Positions 41,698-55,208 of a DNA stretch of 64,000 nt are shown in pieces. Position numbers and translations under genes: made by a program. Every line of letters begins with the position of its first letter. Position 1 is the first letter of the stretch. The DNA comes from Heterobasidion occidentale (taxonomy: Eukaryota > Basidiomycota > Agaricomycetes > Russulales > Bondarzewiaceae), in assembly GCA_039111635.1 (NCBI GenBank), contig JBCAQO010000005.1:1674001-1738000 (forward strand), written 5' to 3'. The notes under the pieces are model-generated. The model was not told the DNA's origin. It saw nothing but the letters and a program-made list of their open reading frames with translations, and searched no databases.

Positions 41698-44561
41698 TGA
41701 AGGGGCATTCGCCACAGGACGTGGACGAAGAGGATGAGATAGAGGGAGAGAGAGAGAGAGAGAGAGAGGAAGGGAAGAAAGAGAAAACAAGGGGAGGAGC
41801 TGGCACTGGAGCTGGTGCCGGCCAGGCGTCGAGTGTTGACGGTGCGGAATGAAAGCAGCACGGCTCGCCCTTCGATCCGCCGCTGTCATTTATGGGCCCC
41901 GGCCTCCGCTCCGCTCCTCGTCCCCGTCCATCCACCCGCACAACAACATTTATTATTCCTTTTCCTCCTTCGAGAGAGAGAGACCCCACCCCATGGCTGC
42001 CTGTGGCTAGCAACCATCGCCGCCACCCCCGCCCGTCCTTCCCAAACACAATACCCTCTTTGTTCCCGTCCTGCAACACCTCGCCTCGTCCACCCAGCTT
42101 CCCCACAGTGCTCCCTATAACAACAACTCAATTATCTGCCTCTGGCCACCCTTCCACACGCGGCCCGCGTTCCTCTTTGCCGCGCGGCTCTCCTCCTACT
42201 CTCCAAACACGAGGTTATGGGCTGGTAACATCTGTCCCCTCTCGTCCTCGCGGCTTCTCCTACACGCAGCGCCGCATCAGAACACTTCTTTCCGTCAGAA
42301 CCTGCCTTTTCAGGGCCTTTTTAGCGGTCAGAATCCGTCCACGATCACTCGAATAGCTTCCGCAACTCCCCCTCCCCACTTCATTTGCTCGCTCTCGGCC
42401 CCCAGCTTCCCGTTTCAGCCCCACATCCTCCATTCTCGTCCTCTCTTTTCCTTCTCTCCGTAGCAGCCTTGCGGAAATGACCGCGGCTGGCAACCGTCTC
42501 AGCCTACGTGAGAACCGATCAATTCCATCCTGGGGCAGGCGGCTTACTGACTTTGCTCAGCATCCTTCGGAAATGAATGCCTCATGTTTCGGCCGTTATC
42601 GTCCTCTTGATCATGCCTCTACACACTCAGCCATCGCATCGATAGCGCAGCCTTAGCCTATCCCATCTTGACACCATTGACTAAACCTTCCTCAATTCCG
42701 TGCCTTTCCATCCTGCTCAGGAAGCTCTCCAAGTAACTTGTCCTACCCTGGTCCAGGCTCCCGTTGACATACGTCAGCATTCTAATCTACCTTGGTGCGT
42801 TTTATCCCCCGTGGTTTCAGCAGATTCACCGCTTCCTCATCATCTGTCCTCATCACCCTGAAACCAGTGCCACCACTTAATCAACGAGTGGAATCCACGG
42901 TCTCCCGACCCGCCTCTTCACCAGCTCCGAGGCGTTTTTTTTTTCGTGGCCGCTATGTTTGGAGCCTGCGTGTGGACGTGGGCATTCAATCAACTTTGAG
43001 CTGTGAGTTCGGATCTCGGCATTGGGCCATCTCGTTGCGCAGCTCGCTATATTCTAGTACCTCCTCGATCGCCTTCTGCGGGTGTACGTCCTTCTCTTCT
43101 GTATCCTTTCTGGCGCCGCCCTTCTAGAGCCACTCGCCGTGCCACCCAGTCCCACACCATGTCTGACTCATGGTCTCAGCCTCTCCTCCTGTCCAGGACG
43201 TCTAGCGGTGAGTGGATTGCTGCTGTTGTGCGCATAGCTTGCTGGGGCTTCACAGCGGAAGCGCACTGTATCAGGGGCCTTGATGGTGCGGGGATCTTCA
43301 CGGAGCGCTGCTGGGTGCCGTATCAAACGCGGTTTGCCCTGATTCGCTGATTGTCTGCGTTCTTTCTCTTGGATCATGAAGTGTGTGACCTGCGGCGCAC
43401 CCAATTATACCTCGGCTCGTGGCTGCGTTCTACGTGTCAAGAGGGCTCCATTTGACTACTCGCCTGTTCACTTGGACAATCCTGTCCATGGCTCGCATCC
43501 CTCGCGTCAGGCCAACGGCGAGTTCCAGGTGAGCTATAAACATACATTTGCGTTTGAACGGCCTTGATCAGTCAGATGGGCGCAGGCGGCTCGGAACATC
43601 AGAAAACCAGTCCACCATCTGACCCCCGTCCAAGTCAGTTGAAAACATGGCTGACGACTTTGACCTCCATGGAGAAGACGACGGGTTCCATAGCGTGTAT
43701 TGTGTCCAGCCCTGCAGCGGCGCTCCTCCTTTCCGCTACAGCGCCTGGCTTCCTTTCAGGCCACAGAGCTCACAGGCGCAGCTCGAACTCCCTCTTCCAG
43801 CCTTTGTGATCTCCCTTGGCTCGTGTACGTTACCGGTTTACGTCTATGAAAATGCGGTCAGCAGTTCCTGCGCTGCTGCCTGATCGTCCTGTCGAGCCGG
43901 CGCCTACGATACCCAAGAGCTGGAAAGACTCACAGGCTTCCATCCATCCAATAGCAGGACCCATGCGTGCTCCGCAGACTGTGAGAGCTTGGCCATTGGC
44001 CCTTCCAGGCAAGGGTCAGCTGAACAGGTGTGCCCTTGCGTGCGGCCGGCTACGCGATGCGCTGCTGCTCGTGCGTAAGGTCCATCGAGGCGCCTCTCAA
44101 TCAATGGCTCTACCTGAAGAAGGCAACTCGCTCATTACCTCAATGGCACTGTGGGGTCTCCGTCGATGATTGGATTGATACACGTTGTGCAGAGTGTAGC
44201 CGTTACTTACCCGCATGAAGCACGTCGGTTGCCCTTGCCGCGTATGATATGCGGACTGACCTTACTACTACAAAGTACAACTGTCGTAGCACCGCTTTCT
44301 GCCCCCTTGTCCTCTATTTATTCATTCGCACACAAGGCAGAGACGCCACCGGCGTCTAAAGAAGGAAGGTCTAGTTGATCGTACTTAGTGGCGCCGAGGA
44401 TGGGATAACCATAATAAGGTCAAACAAAGCGGCAAACGCGGCTTCGGCTCTTGACCGCCAGGGACGAGTTTCGAATATTGAACAATAGGCCGTACAGGAC
44501 ACACCGATCCAACTATCTTCAGCGCCGGATCTCGCTGCTCCAACCCACCCCATTTGGAGCC
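41698..44561. other. long divergent intergenic region
   Basis: 2.9 kb between the CENPB-type gene and CAF1. The first 450 bases are the CENPB-type gene's leader/promoter, including the GA-repeat at 41742-41769. The rest has only short open frames without domain matches. Long 5' leaders of either gene, or an unannotated RNA, could lie here. Confidence 0.4.
41742..41769. repeat. GA dinucleotide microsatellite
   Basis: About 13 GA units (with one GGGAGA interruption at the left) in the 5' leader of the CENPB-type gene. On that gene's sense strand it reads as a CT tract. Confidence 0.9.
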
Positions 44562-45874
44562 ATGATACGAGAGGTGTGGGCTCCCAACCTCGACATCGAG
44601 ATGCGGAACATCCGCGAGCTCATCGAGAAGTATCCGTATGTCGCGATGGTACGCCAGACTCGTCCCCTCGCCTCCCGCTGTCCCCGCTCACACGAGAGGG
44701 ATGCTCCTCAGGACACCGAGTTTCCGGGCGTCGTAGCTCGGCCAATAGGGGCGTTCAAGACCTCCTCCGACTACCATTACCAGACCATGCGGTGTAACGT
44801 CGACCTGCTGAAGATCATCCAGGTCGGCCTGACCATCGCGGACGAGGACGGGAACTACCCCCAGGACGTGTCCACATGGCAGTTCAACTTCCACTTCAGC
44901 ATCAAGTGCGTTTTCTCCAGCCAGCCCTGCGTGCGACGAATTCCGCCGTGCGTTGCTGACGTAAGCGGCCCCTCCCCCTCCCAGTGACGACATGTACGCT
45001 CCGGAATCCATAGAGCTGCTGCAGAAGTCGGGGATCGACTTTCAGCGGCACGAGGAGATGGGCATACTGCCGAACGATTTTGCAGAGCTGATGATCACGT
45101 CGGGGCTCGTGTTGACGGACGAGACGAAGTGGATATCGTTCCACAGGTGCGCGCGCTCCCACTACCTCTGCCATCGTGCGCGCTGATCAGAAGAGTCCTT
45201 GGGGGCAGTGGTTATGACTTTGGGTACTTCATCAAGCTCCTCACGGCGCTCTCTCTGCCCACAACAGAAGACACGTTCTTCGAAGTACTGCATACATGGT
45301 TTCCAACAAGTTATGATATCAAGACCATGATGCGCGCGTCGAAAACGTTGAAGGGAGGACTGCAGGATGTCGCGGACGATCTAGGCGTGCGTATCTCTGT
45401 TCCTTTCTACAATATTAGTCATCTTCATATGACTGAGCGCAGAAAATCTCGAACACGCAGATCATGCGGATAGGCCCATCACACCAAGCTGGCTCAGACT
45501 CGCTTCTCACCGCGTCCACGTTCTTCAAGATGCGCGAGCTGTACTTCCACGACCGGATAGACCACGACGAGTACAACGGGAAGCTCTACGGGCTCGGCGA
45601 GACGTTCACGCTCTCGAACGGAATCCCAGATCCTGGGAGAGGGGGGGCTACGATCGCGGAGCGGGACGATCGGGGTCCCTCGCGAGACACGCAGAATCAG
45701 GGGGGTGTGGGGCTTGCGCAGGGCCAGGGCATCGGCATGGGCATGTCCCTGCCCACCCCTGCTCTGGGCGGCGCGATGCCGACGCCGTTGCCGCCGAACT
45801 CGAGCTACGGGCCCATGGGCGCGAACGGCTCGTTTATACGGACGGCGATCGGGGTGGGGGGAGGGGGCAGATAG
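44562..45874 (+). CDS. POP2: CAF1/POP2 deadenylase of the CCR4-NOT complex
   Basis: A DEDD-family 3'-5' poly(A) exonuclease. The ATG at 44562 gives MIREVWAPNLDIEMRNIREL, IEKYPYVAM; an upstream in-frame ATG exists at 44451 but is less family-like. After the first intron come DTEFPGVVARPIGAFK, then NVDLLKIIQVGLTIADEDGN, STWQFNFHFSI, PESIELLQKSGIDFQRHEEM, LTDETKWISFHSGYDFGYFI, TFFEVLHTWFPTSYDIKTMM, LKGGLQDVADDLG, AGSDSLLTASTFFKMRELYF and KLYGLGETF. The four catalytic acids are present: D and E in DTEF, D in GYDFGY, D in GSDSLLT. The Gly/Pro-rich tail of about 90 residues ends at 45874. Four introns lie at about 44649-44710, 44906-44983, 45148-45211 and 45386-45463. No frame problem. Confidence 0.95.
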
Positions 45875-48621
45875 GCCCCCGTCGTCTGTTCTTGCTTCGT
45901 AAGGGACTTTTCTCTTCTGCTGTTCTCAATATGGGTGGGGGCCACTGTTCTCTGTGATTCTGTATCTATTCGAGTGTATCGAGTGTCGCTGTCCTGTTTT
46001 TTATTTTCTACATAGGTCTGTACATCGTCTACCAATGCACACGCCTCGTGCCATACCCTTCTCACGTCGAGTCCGTGTGGCTGTTTGGCGGGTTCTGTTT
46101 TTGTGTTTGGGTTCGGTTGGGAGACAGGAACCGGGCCCGCCGGTGTCCTACGGTTCGCCGGGCGACGTCACGCTCCCCATCAACGAACGCATCACGCGCG
46201 GCCTTCGGCTTCCCGCGGCAAACGGGTCAGCGCTGTCAGCGCTCGCCGCTCGCAGCAGGAATACCGTAGATCGCCGTCTCTCCACGCGAGTCGAACCTTC
46301 TCAAAACTCGACTGTCGAACCCCCCTCCCAAGGCCCCTTGTGCTGAACTACGATACTGAAAAGCATTTTATTTGGGGGATAACACGAGATGCAAGGTAAG
46401 CTTGATCACAGTTGTAAGGTCCTAGCTCATACACGCCCAATTGGCAGTTCCCCAAACGCGTCCACCGCATCCCAGCTTCAACTCCGAGCCTACGAGTTCC
46501 AGGAAGGTGAGCGGTCCATGCTGACCGCCCCAGAAGATTTTTTTTCGTCGATTTCTGTGAGCAGCAGCAGGTACCGTCTCGACACGGAACCGCCGTCGCA
46601 GTCATCCATCGCAAAAGTACCGCCTCCCGGTAGAGCGCACGCGCTCGACGCGGGAAAAATGTATGTTTGCGATGGCGTGCGGCGACGATTGCCGTGAGGG
46701 ACAATACCGCACTGGCTCGGGCTGCTTCTCAGGACAGCCCCTTTGGCTCGTCCCCCTTGACTCTCCCTCCCCCCTTGACAAGTCCCCCACCTCTCTGTGG
46801 TCCGAGCATAATGCTCACCTTCAAAGCCAGGTGCAATGTCCGGCTTCATTGCGACGAGTGGACTATGTGCCAGAGATTCTTGTGTATCGTGGAGCAAGCG
46901 AGGTCATGTACGGACAGAACAGCAGCGAACACGAAACGGTTGGAACGACGCGTTTGGGGAAGGTGACATTTTCTCCGTCTCGTCTCGTCTCGTCTTTTAT
47001 AGCTTTCGTACGAGACATGGGACCCCGTAAGGAACGCATCTCCGCCTCATGCTCGATCGACTTAAGCTGATAGAAGCCCCAAAATCTTCTGGATGTCGAA
47101 TGCGCCTCGCAGCACTGGGGGAACGTGTCCTCGATTTCGTGGAGCTGCCATGATCAAGAACAAGAATGGGCGGCAGTGCCAAACCCATTTGTACGACATC
47201 AGATATGCCTCCCGGCCTGGCTCTTCGGTTCAGCTCTGCGAGCTTCGGCACTGATTGCTTTGGGACAGAGCGAGGCTGGAGACCCCAGCCGCCGGGTGTC
47301 ATTAGGGTCTTGGCCGGACAAAAGATATGTTTCAGATGGCAAGTCGTTCGACATTTTCAAAACCTTGACGACGGTGGCGACTTCAAAAACGGGCGGTCGA
47401 GGATTACTCACTGGGCGTGCTTCTTTCGACACGATGTGCGTCCCAGCCATATCAATCAGGCTCGAGCTTCGCAGCGCTCGTTCGGTATCTTTCCCTTCGG
47501 ACGAGAAGTTGCCTCGCCTCAATCCTCGTCTCTGACACATAGGGCGGCGAACTCGTACGTGAAGCGGAAGGCATCCGACACGGATGCTGAGTGCGCCACC
47601 TCGCCATCGACTTTTGAGCAACCAAATACATCTATGGAACATCGATGCCCAACGTTGGTCAGCCGGCCCGAGCTGCAGGTAACGTTTATTTGCCAGGCGC
47701 GCCAATCCAATCAATCGCAGGTGCCTTGGGTCCACTCATCCGGCAACGTACCTTGTGGCAACTGTAAACCTTTTGGGCAATCGTTTGTGTCACAAGTCGC
47801 TAGCGAATCCTTTTACGATCCAGCCCCCCCTTACGCGAAATGACCAACGACGCCTCGAGCCAACGACAGTTGATTATCATAGGTGAGAAGAGACGTGCCA
47901 CCGGCTCAAAGCGTCTAATGCACTGCCCTGTCCATGAGGACCCCTCATTAGACCGGGTCATCTGGATAGAAGGCCGACCAGATGCCGAGGACTCAATGTC
48001 TCGCACTACCGGTGATCTAGTAAACCACACAAGAGGCGCGGGGTGAGCTACCTTTCATCGAACAGAACACCTCGACCGATGATTGGGTATCGTATATTTG
48101 GAACGGTCTCTCGTGGAAACCCGTTCACTGGAATTATAGGACCGGGCCATGGCGAAACTCGCTTCTTCCATGAATGTTCTCTGGCGAATAGGATGTTCCA
48201 TCTCATGCCTGGGATTGCCATGATCGTGACTCGATCAGTGCCAAAGGCGCGCCTCACGGTACCACGTTATCATCAAGAAGTTGCCTTGATTAAGCTACGC
48301 GACCTAGTGTTCGAACGGGGTCCAGGCCGACGTACGACCTCGTACGACGCGATTCGCCTGTGATGCGAGGTCGATATGGGGCGGTGGCAGCCTGCCGGAA
48401 TCACAGTTGGATCTCGAACCCATCGAGTCAGCCTCTTTATTTTTCCAGTCGAGTTCGATTTCGCAATGGCGTTCGTCGACCGCCCAGGAAGAGAGCGTCG
48501 CTACGTAATTGAGCCAAATGGCCTACCGAACCCCCGGATTGTCGAAGGACTCTGTCTGGATATAGAGATATGTTTCCTGATCCGCTTGATATACGCCTTG
48601 TGGTAATAACAACTTAAATTG
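45875..48621. other. convergent intergenic region without recognisable gene
   Basis: 2.7 kb between the 3' ends of CAF1 and BZZ1. Overlapping open frames up to about 225 codons (47166-47843, +) show no family motif, and comparable frames on the opposite strand make coding unlikely. No repeat structure is obvious. Confidence 0.4.
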
Positions 48622-51600
48622 CTACCTGTCCAGGAGATATCCACGGCAACTAGTGTATGTTAACCCTTCATGAGCAGACATGCACCAGATGCACCAAGAA
48701 GTCGTGCGGTTGAAGTCAGTGAACTCAAATGAACAGGAACTAGTGCTCTTTCCTACGGTATAGTCGACACAAGCTCTACCTAAACATAGGAATAGCTTCA
48801 GCCTGAGGCCTGAGGACTCCGAAGGTGCGCAAGAACCTACATAGTTACTCGGGAATATCCCCTTCTGACCATTGATGTTGATGCCTGTAATTGCGATCAG
48901 TTCTCCACCCCCCTTATTTTTGATAGAACTGTACCTTCCCACCATCCATCCGCATAGTGTTCTCCTCCTGTTGGCCCGCTAGTGAGCTCGATGCTTCCCC
49001 CTTTCTGGATACTCAATTCATCTGGACCTTGGGCTTGGTAGTCATAGATCCCTCGCACTTTGTGGCGCCCGGAAAGACGATAAGACCGAAAGAACTTCGG
49101 ACAATGATTCGCAGACGTACCATACTTCCCCGAACCTTGCGCATGACCAGGCGCAGGCGCTTCAGTTGGCGTGATCGCATGAGAGTCTGACAATTCGATG
49201 TACGTAGCCGGGACGAGTCCCTTCTCTCCGGCCCTATCGGCTACCTTGACCCAACCTGAGCCATCGTCTTCCTCGAGCACATGCACAGTTGTACCCTCTG
49301 CCCCAAGATATCGTCGTAACGGCGATCAGTCTATTTTAAGAGTAGCAGAAGCTAGGTGACGCACCACGGACAGCCAGCTCGAATGGCGAAGTTGGGGTGA
49401 ATTCAAACATAACACGGGCTTTGGGGTACTCCTCCTCATTTTGGGTTTGAAGGTCGGTCTGGGCGAACGAGGAAGGGGTTGGAATTGGGGTTGCGGCCAC
49501 CGAAGAAGCTAAATGTGAGTCAGCATGAACGCTTAACCCAAATGATTATCGGCATTGGATACAACCTTTGGAAGTGGTTCTGGAAAGAACACCGGCGGTT
49601 CGCGAAAGCGAATCTGATGCTTTGTGCCGTGATCCACGGGATCCAGTACATTCAGCGGGGACCTGCCAGGGATGGGCAGTCGGTCACGATTGGTTCGAAC
49701 CATATATCGCAAATCAATCACCTTCAGCTCGCATTTCGAATGCACTGATAGCCCGCAGAGTTTACACGTCTTTCCTTGCTTACTAAGTCCCCAGATCGAA
49801 GACTGCAGGGACTCAGTACAGAAGCAGAGCATGAAGGGTTGCACACACCCCACAATACCCGCACTCAGTGGGGATAGTAAAAGAAGAACTCTTGAAGGAG
49901 TGCGGACTTTGGGAACCTTCGTCACCTACAGACACGGCCTCAGTACGTCCTACGAACCTCTGATACAAACGAAATGCGCACCCGCTAGAGCCGTCGTGAT
50001 CGTATCTATCTCTGCCTCTAGGATTGTCTTAGAGTTCTCGTACAAAGATGCTTGATGCTGCGCATCAAGATAGTCCTTGCAAAAATGCAGTCAAACCTAA
50101 TTCTCCGTAAAAAGCAAGTTAATTACTCACTTCCATGACTTCGTCAACCTTTCCAAGAGATTGGTTTTGAGTGTAGGCTGTGATCACTTTGGATAGTTGA
50201 GTAGCTTCATTTCCTATGCGATAACACTCTCAATCATCCCCCGTAAGTAATCAAAAAGAATCAGCCCACTCTTGGCATCGAGCAAGGGTAGCAGATCTTG
50301 CATTTTAGACCTGCACTTCGACAGCTTATTCTGCAAATATATCTTCGCAGTAGGTTCGACGCTCATATCACCCTGAACCCAGAATGAGGTTCCAAAGTAA
50401 GATGAGCTTATAGCATTTATCGATACTCACCGTATCATAATGACTGGTACAAGGCTCAAACATCCAATCAGTTGGGGATGTGAAAGGCCGAACATTGTGC
50501 TCGATGAAGAGTTCCTGGTCTTTCTTAGTATCGATTTCGTTCAAAGACATCTCCACAGAAGATATGTGATTCTTCAATGAGTCCTGATGCGTAAGTTGAA
50601 GAGCCTGTGCATGATGGAGGGTGCTGCTAAATTTGGCAATGAAATGGGTCTGTAAATGTTCTGAGACAGTTTTATACGTCATAGGATTTCTAGCGAGAGG
50701 CAAAATTGGGACCCACGATATTGCTATAAGAAGCAGTGAGGAACGTGGGCGTCATTTCGTTATTTCCCAACCAGGAAAGACGATCAATCGAGCTTACGTT
50801 TTCCAGATTCACTAGATCTTCAGTGTAGAATCTAGTCTTCGTCTTATTTGCTACTCTAGTAGCAATAAGAAAGACACTGGAAATGATCGAGGATTGGCCT
50901 TCCCAAGAAGTCAGTCAAAATTGATATATAAAACGCACTTCTTTGCGTTCATGACGTCGGTCTGCTGCTGCTCGTACTGTTTTGCTGCACGGTCAGCATG
51001 CTTATCGTCTTGCGCGCGATCCTATAAATCAAAGGATATCAAAACGAGGAGCACCTAACTGACAGCATGCAATCAGACCTGCTTCTGGCGGTAGGTTTCC
51101 AGCTCCTCACATTCTTCGTCATACTTTGAAAATTATAGATCAGAAAAACGGTGCATTTTTATATTTGCTAAAGCGCACTTTTTGCTTGCTCTGTAAAATT
51201 CAAGTGTTAGAAGAGGCTGATAGAGAAATATTTATCCTACCTTGAGACGCTCGTTGTAAACTCTATCCCTATCGGTTAAGAGCTTCTGGTAGAATTGCGC
51301 TTGCTAAAGGCTAGTTTGAGTAAAGTGGGCTGTGAAAAACGATAAGGCAGCTTGCCTTCTTTCCATTGTCTTCATACTTTGTTTCTAGAGCTTTGAGAAC
51401 GTCGACAACCTGAGTGCTCAGAGAATCAGATAAGTTGATATGGTCCTGTGCGACGTTGACGGTGGACCCGATTATCCTATTGTACATGTTGACCAGGGTA
51501 CTGAGGTCAATTGCATGAGGTATTGTCGAGAATGAACTGGAAGGTAAGATACACACCTTTGATTAAGTATGTCTTCGTTCCAATCCTTTGTGGGCTCATC

Positions 51601-51924
51601 CCCAAGTACAGCAGAAGCAATCTTTTTCGACTTCTTCTCTAGCGTCTTCTTTGCAAGCACTTGAAGCTTAGCGGCGTATTCTCGTTCCAGCGCAGCACGG
51701 TCGCGGTATATTTCGCGAATCTAGCTCTCCAGCATTAGTCACATTCAGACATTCAGTCACTGTTGACGACGCACGTCACTGAGGAGATCAAGTTGGGCCT
51801 CGGAGAGTCTGGCAATTCGATCCACCTGATCCTATACTTCAAGTTGAGTTTCGTGCCTTTAAACACCATCAAAGGAGGTCTTCACAGGCAGACTCTCGCC
51901 ATAAGTGAACAATGAGGGTTCCAT
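48622..51924 (-). CDS. BZZ1: BZZ1-like F-BAR, C1 and double SH3 protein
   Basis: Bzz1 links membrane curvature to Las17/WASP-driven actin assembly at endocytic sites. From an ATG at 51924 the sequence reads MEPSLFTYGESLP, an intron, then DQVDRIARLSEAQLDLLSDI. The F-BAR continues with EYAAKLQVLAKKTLEKKSKK, STVNVAQDHINLSDSLSTQV and LKALETKYEDNG, then AQFYQKLLTDRDRVYNERLK and a Gln/Asp-rich coiled coil. A C1 zinc finger follows at about 49690-49790 (KTCKLCGLSVHSKCELK). Two SH3 domains close the protein: MHVLEEDDGSGWVKVADRAG with KGLVPATYIEL, and VRGIYDYQAQGPDELSIQKG with GWWEG and GQKGIFPSNYV. At least twelve short introns are present, and 48800-52000 is notably AT-richer than the rest of the window. 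The start and the last few residues (stop given as 48622) are uncertain. Confidence 0.85.
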
Positions 51925-54575
51925 AGCGCGCTTGTCCTTCAGAACTTCCAGTATGATTGGTACTAATCGATGAATTTAGTGTGTGTGGAGTCTAGGGCTA
52001 TCCTGTGTAGTTAGTGGTAAAACTCCATATGTTGTGTCGACCATTAAATAGGGAACTCACAAGAAAGAAAGGAGAGAGAATCTGACCAGACGGAAGATGG
52101 AATGCAAACAGGCTGCTGATGTCACAGTTGCATTGAGCTGACCCGACAAGCCGGCGGTCGAAACCGAGACACTTGTTAATCTGTCCGGGCCGACGCGATC
52201 GTCTCCCACCACCTCCACCCTCATCGACGTTGACTTTTACGTTCAACATCGACCAGTTGACCTTGTAGCCTGCTTACTCATTAGAACCGAGACCGCTGTT
52301 GACTACGATTGTGACTCTATTACGTTCCGCGAGTCACTTCCAAGGTCTCCAGATTTTGAAGCCCACTCCAGCGGCTCGTGTTAGATTCGATATTCATTGT
52401 CCGGCTCACTGTGGGCTCTCGATACTTTCTATCATGGCAAAGATCTCAATCTCGGGGGAATCTGACATTCTCGACGCATCAGGCATCACCTAGATTCAGG
52501 CATGTCCATCCCTTTCTGCTGGAGTACCATGGGAAGGTACCCATCTTTACAGACTAGGAACGGAGCGATCAAGAACTCTCCTGACAAGTCGGAAACTAGG
52601 GCCTGAGGAGCTAGAGTGGGTGTACTTGTATGTTAGACGCCGTCAGGAACATCCTCAAAAAGGTGTAAATTACGACCATCAACTTTGTTCTAGGTTGGCG
52701 TTGCGCGTTGCAGCTCGAGTTGACGCTGCGCGCCTTTCTCTGCTTCGAAAATGTCCCCACCTCCAGCTATACATCATCTACAGCCACGTCATCAAATATG
52801 CAGTAGGTATGTGCATACATTGCCTGTGTCGTCACCTGCATTCGAACAATGTCTTGCCTCTCATGGGACCATATTCATGCTGACACACAGGACTTTACCC
52901 CGCGCTCATGCGACAATCCACTCGTGCCCCGCTCGCCTCTCCGAAAGCCCCATATGTACCTAAGCGACCACAACATCGCGGCGCTGATGCCCCCGGGTCC
53001 AGTGTCTGGTTCAGCTTGATCCTCCTTGATCACTGTCGGGTAGCACATATGCCGACGTGTATGACGGCCCTAGAATGATGGCGCCGATGGCTGCGACAGG
53101 CCCTGCAATCTGTCTGCTTTTGCTTGCATGTTCACATGTGCTCTTAGATGGCATCTGCCATTACCGCAACCGGCGCACCCTCGAGGTGCTCTACTCCACT
53201 GGCGAAAACTGGGCTCTGGGAAACTTGGAAGAATATAGTCCGCGTTTTCTGCGCTGTCGGCGTCCTTGGCGTCCAGTGACCTTGGGTGGGCGCCTTGCTG
53301 GGAGGCCGCTCCTAGGATCGACCCACGGCAAACTCACGGGGCCAGAGTCTCTGACCATCACGCATCGCAATCCGGTTGGATGTGTCAAAAGTCCTACTTA
53401 AATCGCTCGCAATGTGTCAAGAGACCACCCAAAAATCAACAGCAAGAATACCAAGCTAAGGTGACGATCAAGAAATCAATAACAGGGTTATATTTTCTGA
53501 CGAAGGATGTCGGGGTCTGATAAGGTAAAATGAGGCCCTTGTAATCCCTTGTCAGACTTGAACAGGCCTTTATAGGGCTTGTCGGTCCCTCGTTAATCTC
53601 CTAATGGCCCAGACACATCGGTCAACGGCCCATGCTCATTATGAAACATCCCTCACAGGTCCGAGAATCGATCCGAGGTTTACATACGCGCTTGGCCCGC
53701 AATACTGCGATTGGCGCTTCGGACTCCGAATCAGACATCGCCGAGATTAGATCACCTGATGGGGACCCCAACACGCTAAGGCATGTTTTTCGTAGGTTGC
53801 CGCCGCTCGAGCGCCTTGCGATACTTTTGGGGTTTGACTGGCAGCGCGGCAAGCGCATGTAGTGGTCACTAGGAGGATAACATCAAAGTGGATTAAGCAA
53901 AACGAGGACGGATCGAGAATCCAAGACGACAATTGCAGCCCGTTTCCTCGCGGCGATCGCGGGAACCTGGAAAGGCAGTCCGGGGACCCGCAATGTTAAA
54001 GCTAAACCTCGGTTCCTTTCGCGTCAATGCCTCGACCTTCGCACATTCCTGCAGCGCCTCGGACTCATCATGATGTCAACCCAACCCTGTTTCTCTCCGC
54101 CACTTCTGCAAGCTGCGGCATCACGACATCCTGTTGGCCGCCTGTTACATTACCTATGGACCTGTGCTGACAGCTGGAGACCCGGCGGTGATCCCTAGCC
54201 ACGACGGACCAAGCTCACCCCGTTGCTTACCTCCGCAGATGTCTATGGCGACATCCCGGAATCTCGGGCTGGTCATCCCACAGAATAGCAGGTCCCCGTT
54301 TATTTTCGTGTGTAACTGACGACGGCATTTTCCACGAATACGTCCGTCGGACTGACACATTTTGTGCGGGCGCTCCCCATGCGTCTACGGCGCACACTGT
54401 CATCGAAACACGCGTATAAAAGGCCCACGATTCGAGCTCAATAAATTTTCTGTGCGAGTCCCGTCCCCGCTCCCCTACCCCCGTACTTCCTGCTCTCAGC
54501 GCTTCTCCCCTCCGAACTTCCACCTCCCACCTCCCACCTCCCGCTTCCACTCCTCCTCGCATACTTGTTCCCACT
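51925..54575. other. intergenic region without recognisable gene
   Basis: 2.6 kb upstream of both BZZ1 and the double-psi barrel gene. Open frames are short and unconserved. The right end has a CT-rich leader with repeated CACCTCC (54529-54542) directly before the next start codon, and a TATA-like TATAAAA at about 54415-54421. Confidence 0.45.
54415..54421 (+). promoter_or_regulatory. TATA-like box of the double-psi barrel gene
   Basis: TATAAAA in the context ACGCGTATAAAAGGCCC, about 155 bases before the start codon at 54576. It is followed by a pyrimidine-rich leader. This fits a strongly expressed secreted-protein gene. Confidence 0.55.
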
Positions 54576-55208
54576 ATGTCTCGCTTTGTGATGATGCTCC
54601 TCCTGGTCTGCGCCTATGTCCTCGCTGCTATGGCTGCTCCTCTCTCAGGCAGTTCTGACTGGCCATCGAACTCTACGACAATTATAGAACTAGAGAAACG
54701 AACAACGCACACTGGTCGGGTAAGCATATGATACTGACGTTTTGTTTCCATTTTATTCATTCCTCGCGTCCGTGTAGGGGACGTGGTACTATCCCGGCCT
54801 AGGCAATTGTGGGTACACCGACGATTCGAATGATGACGTTGTCGCCATGTCCAAGGCGTTTTATGATAATAATGGAGGCAGCAATTGCAATCAAGTAATG
54901 AGCGTCATTTTCGTCGCTCAGGCACATCTTCTGACGTCTTCCGTTACTCAGTGGATTCAAATTAAAAACACGAAGAATGGCAAGGTTGCCTACGGCAAGA
55001 TGCGCGACAGCTGCCCTGGATGTGGCTATAATGACCTCGGTATGTCTCTTTTGGCGCCCACAGGCTTTTCATTCATATTTTGTCTTGTCTCACTTTTTCT
55101 TTTTGCACAATAGACATGTCTCCTGCGGTCTTCAAGCAGCTCGGTACCCTCGACCAGGGCGTGCTCTCAATTTCTTGGCATTTCGAAGCCAAGGGCTGGT
55201 CGCCATGA
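54576..55208 (+). CDS. secreted RlpA-like double-psi beta-barrel (expansin/RAFE-like) protein
   Basis: The start at 54576 gives a classic signal peptide, MSRFVMMLLLVCAYVLAAMA, with likely cleavage after AMA-AP. A short propeptide ending in a Kex2-like LEKR precedes the domain. The mature part reads GTWYYPGLGNCGYTDDSNDD, VVAMSKAFYDNNGGSNCNQ, WIQIKNTKNGKVAYGKMRDS, CPGCGYNDLDMSPAVFKQLG and TLDQGVLSISWHFEAKGWSP. The CG, NC, CPGCG and DLDMSP signatures define the double-psi beta-barrel shared by riboflavin-aldehyde-forming-enzyme-like proteins, cerato-type expansin relatives and barwin. Three introns lie at about 54721-54778, 54895-54951 and 55039-55113. About 135 residues; the stop is at 55206-55208. 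No catalytic activity can be inferred. A role at the cell wall or in the extracellular matrix is likely. Confidence 0.9.

Noticed and set aside
47125..47843. Plus-strand frames up to 225 codons between CAF1 and BZZ1
   Set aside because: No family motif, and a 178-codon frame lies directly antisense. Coding potential could not be supported.
49680..49710. GGTTCGAACC resembling a tRNA T-loop
   Set aside because: It lies within the C1-domain exon of BZZ1 and no cloverleaf partner sequences are present. I found no tRNA elsewhere by eye.
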